A DNA stretch of 56,595 nt from an uncultured Clostridia bacterium (GTDB lineage: Bacteria; Bacillota; Clostridia; Christensenellales; Borkfalkiaceae): the NCBI GenBank assembly GCA_947053545.1, contig CAMRSY010000009.1:1-56595 (forward strand). Direction: 5' to 3'. The notes under the pieces are model-generated. The model searched no databases. It saw only the letters and a list, made by a program, of their open reading frames with translations, and was not told where the DNA came from. A program made the position numbers and the translations under genes. Positions 8,514-17,641 of this stretch are shown here, one piece after another. Position 1 is the first letter of the stretch. Every line of letters begins with the position of its first letter.

Positions 8514-8933
8514 TTATTCGTAATCGTCGAAATTTCGGCGCGGGTCGGACTGAGGAAACTGCGGGCGGGGCGGATAGCCGCCTTGTTGGGGCGGATAGTT
8601 CGGTCTGCCGTTATGGTGACAGTCGGGCGGCGGGCAATCCGGCGGGAAAGGCGGCGGACAGGGCGGTTGCGGCGGCGGGCAATTATCGCCTTTAGGCGGC
8701 TTTGACTGTCCCAGTTTTACAAGAACTACGTCCTCCCCTATTTTAACCACGTCGCACACAGGTATAAACACGTCGGATTTCGTAAATTTAAAGCCTTTGC
8801 TGCCCGTTACGTAAAATCCCTTAATTTTGCCTTCGGGAAAGTAAAACGCCATATCGCATACTCTTCCTAAATTTTTGCCGTCCGAAACGGATACGACGTC
8901 CATTTTTTTTAACTGGCTAAACAAAAATTCCAT
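8514..8933 (-). CDS. ylmC: PRC-barrel protein of the YlmC/YmxH sporulation family with Pro/Cys-rich tail
   Basis: Residues 1-75 form a PRC-barrel domain like YlmC/YmxH (SQLKKMDVVSVSDGKNLGRV, then GKIKGFYV). Relatives are small proteins of about 80 residues encoded next to sporulation sigma genes. Here a tail of about 60 residues is added, with repeated CPPP/PPDC units, a His pair and Gln/Gly/Pro stretches, ending acidic. Such a tail resembles spore-coat or surface-layer low-complexity segments; that is inference. The gene lies downstream of cvpA and sigG on the same strand and is separated by a strong hairpin. No membrane segment is seen. Confidence 0.78.
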   Translation of the reverse strand: MEFLFSQLKKMDVVSVSDGKNLGRVCDMAFYFPEGKIKGFYVTGSKGFKFTKSDVFIPVCDVVKIGEDVVLVKLGQSKPPKGDNCPPPQPPCPPPFPPDCPPPDCHHNGRPNYPPQQGGYPPRPQFPQSDPRRNFDDYE

Positions 8934-8945
8934 ATAAAAGTATAT

Positions 8946-8974
8946 GCGGCAGACAACCGAAAGTTGTCTGCCGC
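8946..8974 (-). terminator. hairpin downstream of cvpA-like gene
   Basis: A 12-base perfect stem (GCGGCAGACAAC and its complement) encloses a five-base loop, immediately after the cvpA-like stop and just before the ylmC-like ATG. Confidence 0.6.
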
Positions 8975-8991
8975 GCTTAATTTAAATAATT

Positions 8992-9561
8992 TTACGATTT
9001 GGGTATTACCCTTTCTATAATCCACTTTAAAGGATTGTTATCGAACACCCAGTCGAGTTTAAACACACTGCCGTTAATGTCCGCACGCACACCCGCAGCC
9101 GTATCGCCGCCGATAAGTTGTATTACATGGAAAACAATAAGCCAAATCATACAGCTAACCGCCAGCATAAGCACCATACCGAAAAGCCTGTTAACCGCCT
9201 TCGCCACAGGATTGTCTATTTCAACGATACCTTTAATTATTTTAACGGTTATAATTCTTATTATCTGAACTATTATGAAAATGGCTACGGCAAGAATTAT
9301 TTTTTCGATACCTATTTTAATTAAGAAATCGACGATAGAGTTGTTTGCGTTTTGCATTGCCGTTAAAAGCTTTGCCATAAGATCACGCACAAAACCCCAG
9401 CTTGAAACCACGCCGAAACAGAAATAAGTTACGACTATTGAAATGAATATACCGATTATGCCGCCCGTAAAAAATTTGAGCAGTTTGCCAAAGCCGAAAA
9501 GTAAGCCGAAAAGTACCGAAACCAATACCACGCCTATGGCAATCCAGTCGATTATCTGCAT
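8992..9561 (-). CDS. CvpA-like membrane protein
   Basis: The 189-residue protein has about four hydrophobic segments and the CvpA arrangement: a first helix IDWIAIGVVLVSVLFGLLFG followed by a glycine-rich turn, two central helices, and a last helix before a short polar tail. CvpA relatives are linked to colicin V export in E. coli and to envelope functions elsewhere; the role here is unknown. A CAGGAGGC ribosome site precedes the ATG. It lies alone between two hairpins, downstream of sigG. Confidence 0.75.
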   Translation of the reverse strand: MQIIDWIAIGVVLVSVLFGLLFGFGKLLKFFTGGIIGIFISIVVTYFCFGVVSSWGFVRDLMAKLLTAMQNANNSIVDFLIKIGIEKIILAVAIFIIVQIIRIITVKIIKGIVEIDNPVAKAVNRLFGMVLMLAVSCMIWLIVFHVIQLIGGDTAAGVRADINGSVFKLDWVFDNNPLKWIIERVIPKS

Positions 9562-9692
9562 TGTTGCCTCCTGACCTTTTAATTATATCACATACGGTAT
9601 GGTTTTCAAACCTGCTAAACAAATATTTTTTTCGGTTTTGTGCAATTTTTATAATACTTACCGCCAATTATGATATTTTCGGCATATTTTAT

Positions 9693-9726
9693 GGGCGGCG
9701 CGCTTTAAAATTACCGCGCGCCGCCC
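9693..9726 (-). terminator. hairpin downstream of sigG
   Basis: GGGCGGCGCGC and its complement form an 11-base GC stem about 20 bases past the sigG stop. No T-run follows, so termination strength is uncertain. Confidence 0.55.
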
Positions 9727-9747
9727 TATATTCGATTTAATTTTAAG

Positions 9748-10518
9748 TTAACAGATGTCCGCTTTTATGCGCTTTAACGCACTTTTTTCAAGCCGCGAAA
9801 CCTGCGCCTGCGAAATTCCTACCTGTTCGGAAATTTCCGTCTGGGTTTTCCCCTCGAAATAACGCAGAAACAGTATGCTTCTTTCCCTTTCGCCCAATCG
9901 CGTTATCGCCTCGTAAAGCGCCGCCTTTTCCGTCCATACCTCGTCGTTGTTTTTAACGTCGAAAATCTGGTCCATTAAAAGCAACGTATCGCCCTGCTTG
10001 TTGTAGACTGGGTCGTACAGCGAAACAGGGTCGGAAATAGCGTCGAGCGCGTACGCCACTTCCGAAACGGCAACGTTCATTTCTTTCGCTATTTTATCGT
10101 AGGTTACGTCGTCGCAAGTTTCTTCCAGCTTTTCGCGGACTTTCAAAACTCTGTACGCGGTATCGCGTATCGAGCGGGAAACGCGTAGCGAATTGCCGTC
10201 GCGCAAATACCTTTTAATCTCGCCTAAAATCATAGGCACGGCGTAGGTGGAAAACCTTACGCCAACCGAAATATCAAAATTGTCTATCGCTTTGATAAGC
10301 CCCACGCATCCAACCTGAAACACGTCGTCGGCGTTGGCTTTTTTAGACCAGAAACGTTTTACAAGCGAAAGCACAAGGCGCATATTGCCGACAATAAATC
10401 TTTCCCTGGCGTCGTTGTCGCCAGCCTTTATTTTTAGCATAAGTTCTTCCTGCTCTTTATTGGAAAGCTTGGGCAAGCCCGAAGTTTCCACTCCGCAAAT
10501 AACGACTTTATCGTACAT
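9748..10518 (-). CDS. sigG: sporulation sigma factor SigG
   Basis: SigG directs late forespore gene expression during endospore formation. The 256-residue product shows the SigG-type N-terminus (VVICGVETSGLPKLS), region 2 with NMRLVLSLVKRF and DVFQVGCVGLIKAIDNFD, the region 2.4 stretch FSTYAVPMILGEIKRYLRD, and a C-terminal region 4.2 helix-turn-helix (EISEQVGISQAQVSRLEKSAL). A GGAGG ribosome site lies eight bases before the ATG. It follows spoIIGA-sigE with a 91-base gap, the order conserved in Bacillus and Clostridium. Targets in this window may include pdaB, spoVAD-spoVAE and spoVT. Confidence 0.96.
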   Translation of the reverse strand: MYDKVVICGVETSGLPKLSNKEQEELMLKIKAGDNDARERFIVGNMRLVLSLVKRFWSKKANADDVFQVGCVGLIKAIDNFDISVGVRFSTYAVPMILGEIKRYLRDGNSLRVSRSIRDTAYRVLKVREKLEETCDDVTYDKIAKEMNVAVSEVAYALDAISDPVSLYDPVYNKQGDTLLLMDQIFDVKNNDEVWTEKAALYEAITRLGERERSILFLRYFEGKTQTEISEQVGISQAQVSRLEKSALKRIKADIC

Positions 10519-10609
10519 ATATTAAACCTCCTATATGTACGAATGCGGCGGACGGCAGAGCGGCGCGGCTTAGTCACTGACGGTTAAGCCGTAACGGATA
10601 CCCCGTTAT

Positions 10610-11305
10610 CTATATTTGTCTGGATATGTCTTTTTTAAGTTTTGCTATTATCTTTTTTTCCAGACGCGATATGTAGCTTTGCGATATTCCCAGCTTGTCA
10701 GCCACGTCTTTCTGCGTCATTTCGTCGCCGCCGTCCAACCCGAAACGCATACGCATTATGCGCTGTTCGCGGAGCGATAGTTTTGAAAGAGATTTTTTTA
10801 ACAGCTCTCTTTCCACACCGCCCTCAACGTCGGAGTAAACGGCGTCGGCGTCGGTGCCCATTACGTCGGACAGCAAAAGTTCGTTGCCCTCCCAGTCGGT
10901 ATTCAAAGGTTCGTCGAACGAAACCTCCTGCTTGGCGCGGCTAAGCCTGCGCAGATACATTAAAATTTCGTTTTCGATACAGCGTGAAGCGTATGTTGCC
11001 AGCTTTATGTTTTTATCGGAACGAAACGAATCGATAGCCTTTATCAGCCCGATTGTGCCTACCGACACAAGGTCGTCTCCGTCCGCCCCCGTACCTTCGA
11101 ACTTTTTGGCTATGTATACGACGAGACGCAGGTTATGCTCCACAAGTTCGGCTTTCGCCCTTTCGTCGCCGTTTTGAAGAAGCGTGAGTTTCGCCCTTTC
11201 CTCCTCGCCCGAAAGGGGCAACGGCAGCGCCTCGGTTCCGCATATGTAATCTAACGTGTTCAGCCCCAAAAGCGAACGCAACAGACTTTTTATTTTTTCG
11301 AACAT
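10610..11305 (-). CDS. sigE: sporulation sigma factor SigE (pro-sigma-E)
   Basis: SigE controls early mother-cell transcription. The 231-residue product starts with a short hydrophobic pro-sequence (roughly residues 1-27, [16 protein letters not shown]). It then has region 2 ([31 protein letters not shown]) and a C-terminal HTH ending near [16 protein letters not shown]. The pro-sequence is shorter and less charged than that of Bacillus. The ATG follows the spoIIGA stop directly, with a GGAGGTG ribosome site inside the end of spoIIGA, so protease and substrate are made together. Confidence 0.96.
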   Translation of the reverse strand: MFEKIKSLLRSLLGLNTLDYICGTEALPLPLSGEEERAKLTLLQNGDERAKAELVEHNLRLVVYIAKKFEGTGADGDDLVSVGTIGLIKAIDSFRSDKNIKLATYASRCIENEILMYLRRLSRAKQEVSFDEPLNTDWEGNELLLSDVMGTDADAVYSDVEGGVERELLKKSLSKLSLREQRIMRMRFGLDGGDEMTQKDVADKLGISQSYISRLEKKIIAKLKKDISRQI

Positions 11306-12091
11306 TCAATTCACCTCCGATAAGTCAGGATGTAGCACCATTTTATAAATGTGCCGCGGCGAGATTCCAAGCGCTACGTTTTGCCGCGTAATTTTACTTT
11401 TTCCGTCGTCTATTTCTATTTTTTCGGCTGTGAATACCGGAATTTTACTTTTCCCCGCAACAGTATGTATATCCACGAATGTATTTATACACGTTTGATC
11501 CGTCAGTTTTTTTGCTATATATGCCGGAACTATACTTACGGGCGCGCCGTCCGCGTATACCTTGTTTCCGCTGTCGTAAAACGCAGAACATACCGCGCTT
11601 TTATCCTTAAAATAAATTTTGCAGTATGCGGCGACGCTTCTGTTTGCAACTACCTTACGTTTAAGTTTAATTACCGCAAACGCCAGCATAAGCGCCGCAA
11701 AAAGCGGAATACCCACAGGCACGGACGACAAAACGTATCCTCCGCCGCTTTCGTACGAAACCCCCGCCAAAGAAAATACGGCAATAAGCGCGCCGCCCAA
11801 AAGAAACGTAAGTGCGGTAAAAAACGCGGTAAATTTAACATAACCTTTAACGCTTGCAAATTTGCCCGCAACCGCGCACATTGCTCCGCCGGAAGCTATT
11901 TTCACAGCTATGCCAGCGGCACCGCTTAAACCGAACAGCGGATAAACGACGGCAAAGCACGCGCCTAAAATTGCAGCCGCGGAAATACGGCCGTATTTTG
12001 CGGGATTTTTGCTTGCGGCTTTAGCCGCGACAAGCAGCGAAAAGTCCATACAAAAATTTTCCACAATGGCGTACTCGGCGTAAACTTGCAT
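11306..12091 (-). CDS. spoIIGA: sigma-E processing peptidase SpoIIGA
   Basis: SpoIIGA is the membrane-embedded aspartic protease that cuts the pro-sequence from pro-sigma-E after forespore signalling. The 261-residue product has about five N-terminal membrane segments (residues 1-145) and a cytoplasmic C-terminal protease domain. The catalytic Asp lies in FYDSGNKVY (Asp173). The N-terminus AEYAIVENFCMDF matches the family pattern of a membrane helix with a conserved Asn-Asp region. sigE follows without a gap. Confidence 0.92.
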   Translation of the reverse strand: MQVYAEYAIVENFCMDFSLLVAAKAASKNPAKYGRISAAAILGACFAVVYPLFGLSGAAGIAVKIASGGAMCAVAGKFASVKGYVKFTAFFTALTFLLGGALIAVFSLAGVSYESGGGYVLSSVPVGIPLFAALMLAFAVIKLKRKVVANRSVAAYCKIYFKDKSAVCSAFYDSGNKVYADGAPVSIVPAYIAKKLTDQTCINTFVDIHTVAGKSKIPVFTAEKIEIDDGKSKITRQNVALGISPRHIYKMVLHPDLSEVN

Positions 12092-12132
12092 CGTGCAAGC
12101 ATTATACCCCCCTTTTACGTGACGAAAAATGT

Positions 12133-12163
12133 AAAAAAAAGACGCAATTTAAAAAATCGCGTC
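12133..12163 (-). terminator. intrinsic terminator downstream of dus
   Basis: On the minus strand GACGCGATTT pairs with AAATTGCGTC (ten pairs, one G-U) around a TTT loop, followed by eight T. It sits about 25 bases after the dus stop. Confidence 0.9.
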
Positions 12164-12187
12164 GATGTTTTTGCACGTCCGTTTTTC

Positions 12188-13132
12188 TTATATGAACTGC
12201 AATCCTTTTAAAATTTCTTCAATCTCTTCAGCGGAGTTTGCCGACATAAGCTTTACTCGCGTTGCCGCGGCGCCCTTTTGTCCCTTTATATAAAATGCAA
12301 GCATTTTACGCATATAAACGGTTGCAAAACGGTAATCGTAGGCGCCGAACGTATCAGCAATCTGTTTTCTAATCACCGCTTTTTTATCGCTTACCGGCAC
12401 CCCGCATATTTCGGCGAATACGAACGGATTGTACATTGCGCCGCGCGCAACCATAACTCCGTCTGCGCCAGTCTCTTTTAAAAGTTTTTCGGCACATAAA
12501 TCGGAATAAACTCCGCCGTTTGCTATTACGGGAATTTTTACCGCAGCTTTTGCCTTTGCAATTTCTTCGAAATCAACCGCACCCGAATAAATTTTGTCGC
12601 GCGTGCGTCCGTGAATTGTAATCATATCCGCGCCCGCGTCCTCCATTGCAAGCGCAAAGTCACGGGTTATTATATGTTCGCCGTCAATACCCGTCCTGAA
12701 TTTCACCGACACCGCCTTACCGCTTTCTTTTGCCGCTTTTACTATTTTACGGGCCAGCGGAATATTTTCCAAAAGCGCGCTCCCCTCGCCGTTTTTATAA
12801 ATTTTAGGCATAGGACAGCCCATATTTATATCAATTAATTCAAACGGCGCAATATCATCGCTTTGGGCCGCGCGGCGCATAAATTCAGGGTCGGCGCCGA
12901 AGAGCTGAACGGCGTTAACCGCGCCATATGTAGGGGTTAACTGCAACAATTCCCTTGTGTTTTCGCTGTTGTAGCACAACCCTTTGGCGCTTACCATTTC
13001 GGTAAAAGTAAGCCCCGCGCCCAGGCTTTCGCACATTCCGCGGAACACCGCGTTGGTATAACCCGCCAAAGGCGCCAAAAACACGTTGTTACCGATTATC
13101 AGATTACCTACTTTAATTTTTTTTAAGCGCAT
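12188..13132 (-). CDS. dusB: tRNA-dihydrouridine synthase (DusB-like)
   Basis: This is an FMN-dependent enzyme reducing uridine to dihydrouridine in tRNA. The 314-residue product shows the N-terminal FLAPLAGYTNAVFR strand-turn, TEMVSAKGLCY, the signature VQLFGADPEFM, INMGCPMPKIYKNGEGSALL with the catalytic Cys, VKFRTGID, and ITIHGRTRDKIYSG for phosphate binding. The end of the upstream mazG-type gene (13113) overlaps the dus start by 20 bases, so translation is coupled. Assignment to the DusB subgroup is by general similarity in Firmicutes. Confidence 0.93.
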   Translation of the reverse strand: MRLKKIKVGNLIIGNNVFLAPLAGYTNAVFRGMCESLGAGLTFTEMVSAKGLCYNSENTRELLQLTPTYGAVNAVQLFGADPEFMRRAAQSDDIAPFELIDINMGCPMPKIYKNGEGSALLENIPLARKIVKAAKESGKAVSVKFRTGIDGEHIITRDFALAMEDAGADMITIHGRTRDKIYSGAVDFEEIAKAKAAVKIPVIANGGVYSDLCAEKLLKETGADGVMVARGAMYNPFVFAEICGVPVSDKKAVIRKQIADTFGAYDYRFATVYMRKMLAFYIKGQKGAAATRVKLMSANSAEEIEEILKGLQFI

Positions 13133-14528
13133 TTTTAGCCTTCACCCAGTAATAGTCCCGCTCCAATTCGTCCATATCGGCTATATCCTTGCCGTCGGCG
13201 ATAATAAGTTTTTCGCACTCGACAAACCTGTTTACAAACTTATCGGTTGCCGCCCTGAGCGCCTCTTCGCAATCGACGCCCGCAAGACGGCAGACATTTA
13301 CGGCGGCAAACAGCACGTCGCCCGCCTCGTCGAAAACCGCGGGCTTGTCCTCCGCCCGTATTGCCGCCACCATCTCTTTAACCTCTTCCCACAGCTTTTC
13401 CGAAGCAGATACGGGGGATAAAAAGTCCATACCGCTTTTTGCGGCGCGTTTACCCACTTTCTGAGCGCGCATGCAAGCAGGGAAATTTTTAGGAACCGCG
13501 CACACGCTTTCGCCGAACGTTGTCATATGCTTTTCTTTAAGCTTGTTTTTATCCCAAACTCCAAGCGCCTCGCTTTCGCTTGCCGCACGGTCGCCGCCGA
13601 AAATGTGCGAATGTCTGAATATGAGCTTTTTGACGTTAGCTGTTGTGGCGTCGGTTGCGTTAAACGCCCCCTGCTCCTCTTTTAACAGCGAATGAAATGC
13701 CGCCTGCAGAAGAATATCGCCAGTCTCTTCCAAAATCCCGTCGTCATCGTCCCGCTCTATTGCGTCGGCAAGTTCGTAAGCTTCCTCGATTACGTTGCCT
13801 TTTATACTGGCGTTGGTCTGAGCCCTGTCCCAAGGGCAGCCGCCGGGCGCGCGCAACAACCCGACCATATGCACAAGGTCGTCAAAATCGTATCGTTCCT
13901 TCTTTAAAAATTCTCCCTCTTCAACGGCTACGGCGCAATCGAGCCCGTAAATTTTTTGTCTGTCCAGCTCGTAAATTTTTATTTTTTTAACTTTATCACC
14001 GCGCACAAAACTGCATTCTGTTTCTTCGCCGAAAAGATTTGTTAAAACTATTTTCGTTTCGGAAGCCGCGTACCCGTCGTCGATATCGAAAACGATTGCG
14101 GCGCGGCAGCTTTTTAAGCCGCGCACATTGTAAGACGATACGGCGGAAACCGTTAAGCTTTGCAACCGCGCAAGATTTTTAACGTGAGAAATGCGGGAAA
14201 CGCCCTCGCAAACGACGGCGTTTTTATACTTTTTAAGTATAATTTTACAGGCTTCGTCCTCGCTTACGGCGCCCTCGACGCAATAGCACACGTTTGCATT
14301 TTTCCCTGCCGAAAGCACCTCGCCCGCAAGATTTTTGTTTAACGTATCGAAATTGCGCGATTTTAGAAATACTCCGTCTAAAGTGCGCACTGTATATCCC
14401 TGCAAATTTTTATAACTTTCGCACGAATCGGTACGGGCTATAATTAAGTCCGCCTTTTCCAGCGCGCGTTCAGCCGACCGCGTTAAGTCCCCTTCCTTTA
14501 TTCCCAATCCTATCAGTGTTATCGACAT
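13113..14528 (-). CDS. mazG: YabN-type fusion: tetrapyrrole-methylase-like domain plus MazG NTP pyrophosphohydrolase
   Basis: Residues 1 to about 205 resemble a TP-methylase (ITLIGLGIKEGDLTRSAERAL, then CYCVEGA). Residues 220-471 form two MazG modules, with the first carrying LRAPGGCPWDRAQT, EEAYELADAI and EETGDILLQ, the metal-binding Glu/Asp set. MazG hydrolyses NTPs to NMPs and removes non-canonical nucleotides. The fusion is usual in Bacillus and Clostridium. An AAAAGGGGC ribosome site precedes the ATG. The gene begins 59 bases inside the end of spoVB and overlaps dus by 20 bases, so spoVB-mazG-dus form an operon. Confidence 0.93.
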   Translation of the reverse strand: MSITLIGLGIKEGDLTRSAERALEKADLIIARTDSCESYKNLQGYTVRTLDGVFLKSRNFDTLNKNLAGEVLSAGKNANVCYCVEGAVSEDEACKIILKKYKNAVVCEGVSRISHVKNLARLQSLTVSAVSSYNVRGLKSCRAAIVFDIDDGYAASETKIVLTNLFGEETECSFVRGDKVKKIKIYELDRQKIYGLDCAVAVEEGEFLKKERYDFDDLVHMVGLLRAPGGCPWDRAQTNASIKGNVIEEAYELADAIERDDDDGILEETGDILLQAAFHSLLKEEQGAFNATDATTANVKKLIFRHSHIFGGDRAASESEALGVWDKNKLKEKHMTTFGESVCAVPKNFPACMRAQKVGKRAAKSGMDFLSPVSASEKLWEEVKEMVAAIRAEDKPAVFDEAGDVLFAAVNVCRLAGVDCEEALRAATDKFVNRFVECEKLIIADGKDIADMDELERDYYWVKAKNALKKN

Positions 14529-15834
14529 CTTTGCGCCCCTTTTTGTTTGTTTCCACTATAATATAGCAGAAATTAAGGACTACCGCAACAAAATACGCGC
14601 AGTTTGCCGAAACCGCCACCCCCACTATCGAAAGACTTGTAAACGCTACCAGCGCCGCGGAAAGAGCTACCCTCACGGTTGCGGTAACCCACTGCGTAAC
14701 GGTACCTAAAACAGGTTTGCCCAGCGAGGTTATGCACGCCGAAGACGTTTGCACAAGCGACGACGTTACCGCGTTTACAGACATAATGCGCACAAGGTTT
14801 ATTAGAAGGTTTTTTTCGCCCGCAGTAAGCGAGGGAAATATAATGCGCGCCGCCAACGGCGCGAACGCATACAGCGCTACCGCAAAGGGTATTGAAATTG
14901 CGGCAGTGTACCAAAGCGCTTTTTTAACCTCGCGCTTGGCGCCGTGCATATCCCCTTTAGAAGCCAGCGGGGAAATGTTAGGAACGCTTGCCGCCGCCAG
15001 CCCGTACGTAACCGACACTGGAAGATTTATAATAGTTACCGCGCAGCCCGAAAATATGCCGTACAGCGCGGTGGCGTTGTCGGCAAAGCCGCGCAAAATA
15101 TTAACCACCACTATGCTTTCGACAAGCTGGCTTACAGGCATAGCTATGGCCGTAAACGTAAGCGGCACTGTAAAGGCGAAGATATTTTTTGCGGAAATCT
15201 GGGCGGTGCGGTAAAGAGGTTTTAATTTGCTTTTGCTTCCGACGTAAAAAGCCACGGCAAGCGCGCAGGTGATAACCTCGCTGAGAGTAACCGCGATTAC
15301 GGCCGCGGCAGTTGCCTTTGCAACGTTGCCGCGGTAAATACCTGCAAGGGCAATGCCCGCCGCTACCTTTACCGCCTGTTCCAACACCTCGGTAAACGCC
15401 GTGGGATACATATTCCCCTTGCCTTGAAAATATCCGCGCACAATGGAAATAAGCGCGACGAAAAACACCGAAGGCGATAAAAGGCGGCAGCAAAGAGCGA
15501 CCTCCGCTTCGCCCTGCGCCGCGGCGAGCGGCGAAGAAAACGCGAACATTAAAAGCGAACCTATAAGCCCTATTCCGCCGTACAGATAAAAGGCCTTCCT
15601 TTCGGCGCCGTTGTCTCCGCCCGAAGAAATTAGCCGCGCTATTCCGGTTGGTATTCCGCTGGCGGACACGGTTAAAAGTATGCAATACAGCGGATACACC
15701 ATTTGGTAAATGCCCATACCCTCGCCGCCGAGATAGGCGACGAGGGGTATACGGTATACTGCGCCGAGCAGTTTTGACAGAAAACCGCCGACGGATATAA
15801 TTATTGCTCCTTTTAAATAGCTCTGCTTTTTCAT
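14470..15834 (-). CDS. spoVB: SpoVB-like polysaccharide transporter (MOP superfamily)
   Basis: This is a membrane protein of about 454 residues with 12-14 hydrophobic segments and the MATE/MurJ-like N-terminus LKGAIIISVGGFLSKLLGAVYRIP. SpoVB is needed for spore cortex peptidoglycan and is thought to flip lipid-linked precursors. The frame is open 69 codons further upstream, but the ATG at 15834 is preferred because that extension has no similarity to the family and AGCGGGA lies just before the ATG. Its 3' end overlaps the mazG-type gene by 59 bases, and spoVT lies 32 bases upstream of the chosen start. Confidence 0.9.
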   Translation of the reverse strand: MKKQSYLKGAIIISVGGFLSKLLGAVYRIPLVAYLGGEGMGIYQMVYPLYCILLTVSASGIPTGIARLISSGGDNGAERKAFYLYGGIGLIGSLLMFAFSSPLAAAQGEAEVALCCRLLSPSVFFVALISIVRGYFQGKGNMYPTAFTEVLEQAVKVAAGIALAGIYRGNVAKATAAAVIAVTLSEVITCALAVAFYVGSKSKLKPLYRTAQISAKNIFAFTVPLTFTAIAMPVSQLVESIVVVNILRGFADNATALYGIFSGCAVTIINLPVSVTYGLAAASVPNISPLASKGDMHGAKREVKKALWYTAAISIPFAVALYAFAPLAARIIFPSLTAGEKNLLINLVRIMSVNAVTSSLVQTSSACITSLGKPVLGTVTQWVTATVRVALSAALVAFTSLSIVGVAVSANCAYFVAVVLNFCYIIVETNKKGRKDVDNTDRIGNKGRGLNAVG

Positions 15835-15866
15835 AATCCCGCTAAAATCTTTCGCAAAACAAATAT

Positions 15867-16412
15867 TTATTCGAATTGATTTGCCAAAATGGTTGCGGAA
15901 AGCTGTGCCAATTTGCAGGCGCCCGCTTCGATTTTTGCGCCCTGTTCGGTTGAAACAAGCGCAACCGCGCCAAGACAGTCGCCGTTGGAAACTATGGGAA
16001 CGATAATTTGCGCCGTGATGGGGCTTACCTCGCCTTCGCATATAGGCACAATGTCGCCGCCTTCGGAAAGGTTGGCAATATAGCTTCTGCGTTCCTGCAT
16101 AATTTTATCAAGCTTTTGCGAAACCGATTTACCCGCCACCTCGCGCTTGCCGCTGCCTGCGGCGTGCAGCACCTCGTCGGTATCGCACACTATTGCAAGA
16201 TGCCCCGAGAGTTCAGAAAGGCTTTTTGCCGTGCCTTCCGAAAATTTTTCCAAAGAGGCTATGGGCGAATACTTTTTAAGCATAAGCTCGTCACGGTCGG
16301 TAAAAATTTCCAGCGGGTCGCCGCTTTTTAACCTTAACGTGCTTCTTATTTCCTTGGGAATAACCACTCTGCCGAGTTCGTCTATTCTGCGTACAATTCC
16401 TGTTGCTTTCAT
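15867..16412 (-). CDS. spoVT: stage V sporulation regulator SpoVT
   Basis: SpoVT is an AbrB-type regulator that adjusts SigG-dependent genes in the forespore. The product has an N-terminal swapped-hairpin domain (residues 1-50: ATGIVRRIDELGRVVIPKEIR, then GDPLEIF) and a C-terminal GAF-like domain (about 60-180). The ATG at 16412 is chosen because AAAAGGAG lies seven bases upstream; an extension to 16433 has no support. It precedes spoVB on the same strand, as in Bacillus. Confidence 0.95.
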   Translation of the reverse strand: MKATGIVRRIDELGRVVIPKEIRSTLRLKSGDPLEIFTDRDELMLKKYSPIASLEKFSEGTAKSLSELSGHLAIVCDTDEVLHAAGSGKREVAGKSVSQKLDKIMQERRSYIANLSEGGDIVPICEGEVSPITAQIIVPIVSNGDCLGAVALVSTEQGAKIEAGACKLAQLSATILANQFE

Positions 16413-16464
16413 TTTTTCTCCTTTTAACAACAAACACAGTTTGCGCTTATTAAATAAAAAAATA

Positions 16465-16488
16465 CGCGGCGCAATTTACCGCGCCGCG
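16465..16488 (-). terminator. intrinsic terminator downstream of lgt
   Basis: CGCGGCGC and GCGCCGCG pair around an eight-base loop. On the minus strand the stem is followed by TATTTTTTTATT. Confidence 0.85.
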
Positions 16489-16510
16489 ATTATACAATTT
16501 AATTTAAATT

Positions 16511-17572
16511 TTAGTCATTTCCGCCGGTGTTTTCGCCGCTTGACTTACCGTCCTCCGCTTCGCCTTCGGCGTCATTCTCTTTAACCGTTTCTTCCACGGT
16601 CAACCCTTCTGCTATTTCGTCCGCTTCCGCTATACGCGCCGCGTCCGTTTGGTCAGCCGTAATATTTACGTGCTGTCCGTCTACGACCGCAGCCGTTTGG
16701 GTCCTTTCCTTTTTCAGCCTTACCGGAGGTTGCTTTTCGGGGTGCTTTTCAAATTTTCGCAGATAGTACATATGCAGGAAAATATAAGCTATACCCAAAA
16801 TAACCATTACAATAGACCAGAACTGAGACGGCGTTAAATTACCAATAAAGTCGCCGCGGTGGTCTTTTCTTACAAATTCGATTAAAAAGCGCCAAACGCC
16901 GTATGCAATTGCATATAAGCTTAAATTGTACTTAAACTTGAATTTGAACAGCAAAACCACCATAATTGCCGTTAAAAATACAAGAAACAGACATTCGAAC
17001 AGTTGCGTTGGCACTATTTTCACCGCGGGCGATAGGGGAAATCCATCAGAGTCTCTTTCTGTAAACATCCATATTCCGTACCATGCGTCGGTTTTGCCGC
17101 CGTGACAGCAGCCCGCAAACGTGCAACCCAGCCTTCCGAAAGCGTGCGCAATAGTTACGCCGATAGGGATAATGCGCAGCGCGTCGGTAAGCGAAGCGTT
17201 CATATTGTTTTGCAGAATTTTTATTTTGGTACGCGGCGCTATTACGAACACGTACAAATTCCAGACTATTAAAAAGCTGACTACGCCGCCGATAAGTCCT
17301 CCCTGAAACGTCATTGCTCCGCTGAGAGAAAAACCGCCCGAAGGTTTTTCAATATAGTCGTACAGCGCCTGAAACACCATTGACATAAATACGCCGAAAG
17401 CGGTTGCGCCTACGCCTATAATTAAAATTTTGTCGATCGATTCGTCGTTGTAATTGAATTTCTGCATAGTGAAATACAAAAAAACAAAACAAAGAATTAT
17501 TCCCAGCGCCATACACAAACCGTAGTACTGGATGTGCAGACTGCCTATTGAAAAAAGAGGTCCTTTTGCCAT
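16511..17572 (-). CDS. lgt: prolipoprotein diacylglyceryl transferase Lgt with acidic C-terminal extension
   Basis: Lgt moves diacylglycerol from phosphatidylglycerol to the lipobox Cys of prolipoproteins in the membrane. The protein has about seven membrane segments. The catalytic/phospholipid region appears as AHAFGRLGCTFAGCCHG (residues 142-158), with the essential His and Arg of HAFGR retained. Core enzymes are 260-290 residues long. Here residues from about 275 add a hydrophilic tail of roughly 80 residues rich in Glu, Asp, Ala and Thr, ending in a Gly/Asn-rich stretch. Such tails occur in other Clostridia; the function is unknown. Confidence 0.93.
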   Translation of the reverse strand: MAKGPLFSIGSLHIQYYGLCMALGIILCFVFLYFTMQKFNYNDESIDKILIIGVGATAFGVFMSMVFQALYDYIEKPSGGFSLSGAMTFQGGLIGGVVSFLIVWNLYVFVIAPRTKIKILQNNMNASLTDALRIIPIGVTIAHAFGRLGCTFAGCCHGGKTDAWYGIWMFTERDSDGFPLSPAVKIVPTQLFECLFLVFLTAIMVVLLFKFKFKYNLSLYAIAYGVWRFLIEFVRKDHRGDFIGNLTPSQFWSIVMVILGIAYIFLHMYYLRKFEKHPEKQPPVRLKKERTQTAAVVDGQHVNITADQTDAARIAEADEIAEGLTVEETVKENDAEGEAEDGKSSGENTGGND

Positions 17573-17641
17573 AATTTTCGCCTTTTTATTAATGGGATTA
17601 TTGCTTATTTAAACTTTTAACAAAAATTAAATTTTCTAAAT

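Noticed and set aside
11351-11929. 192-codon plus-strand open frame opposite spoIIGA
   Set aside because: It is a shadow of spoIIGA with no family similarity, and its basic, aromatic-rich composition is typical of an antisense frame.
15835-16041. 69-codon N-terminal extension of SpoVB
   Set aside because: It overlaps spoVT in another frame, has no membrane-transporter similarity, and the family N-terminus begins at 15834.
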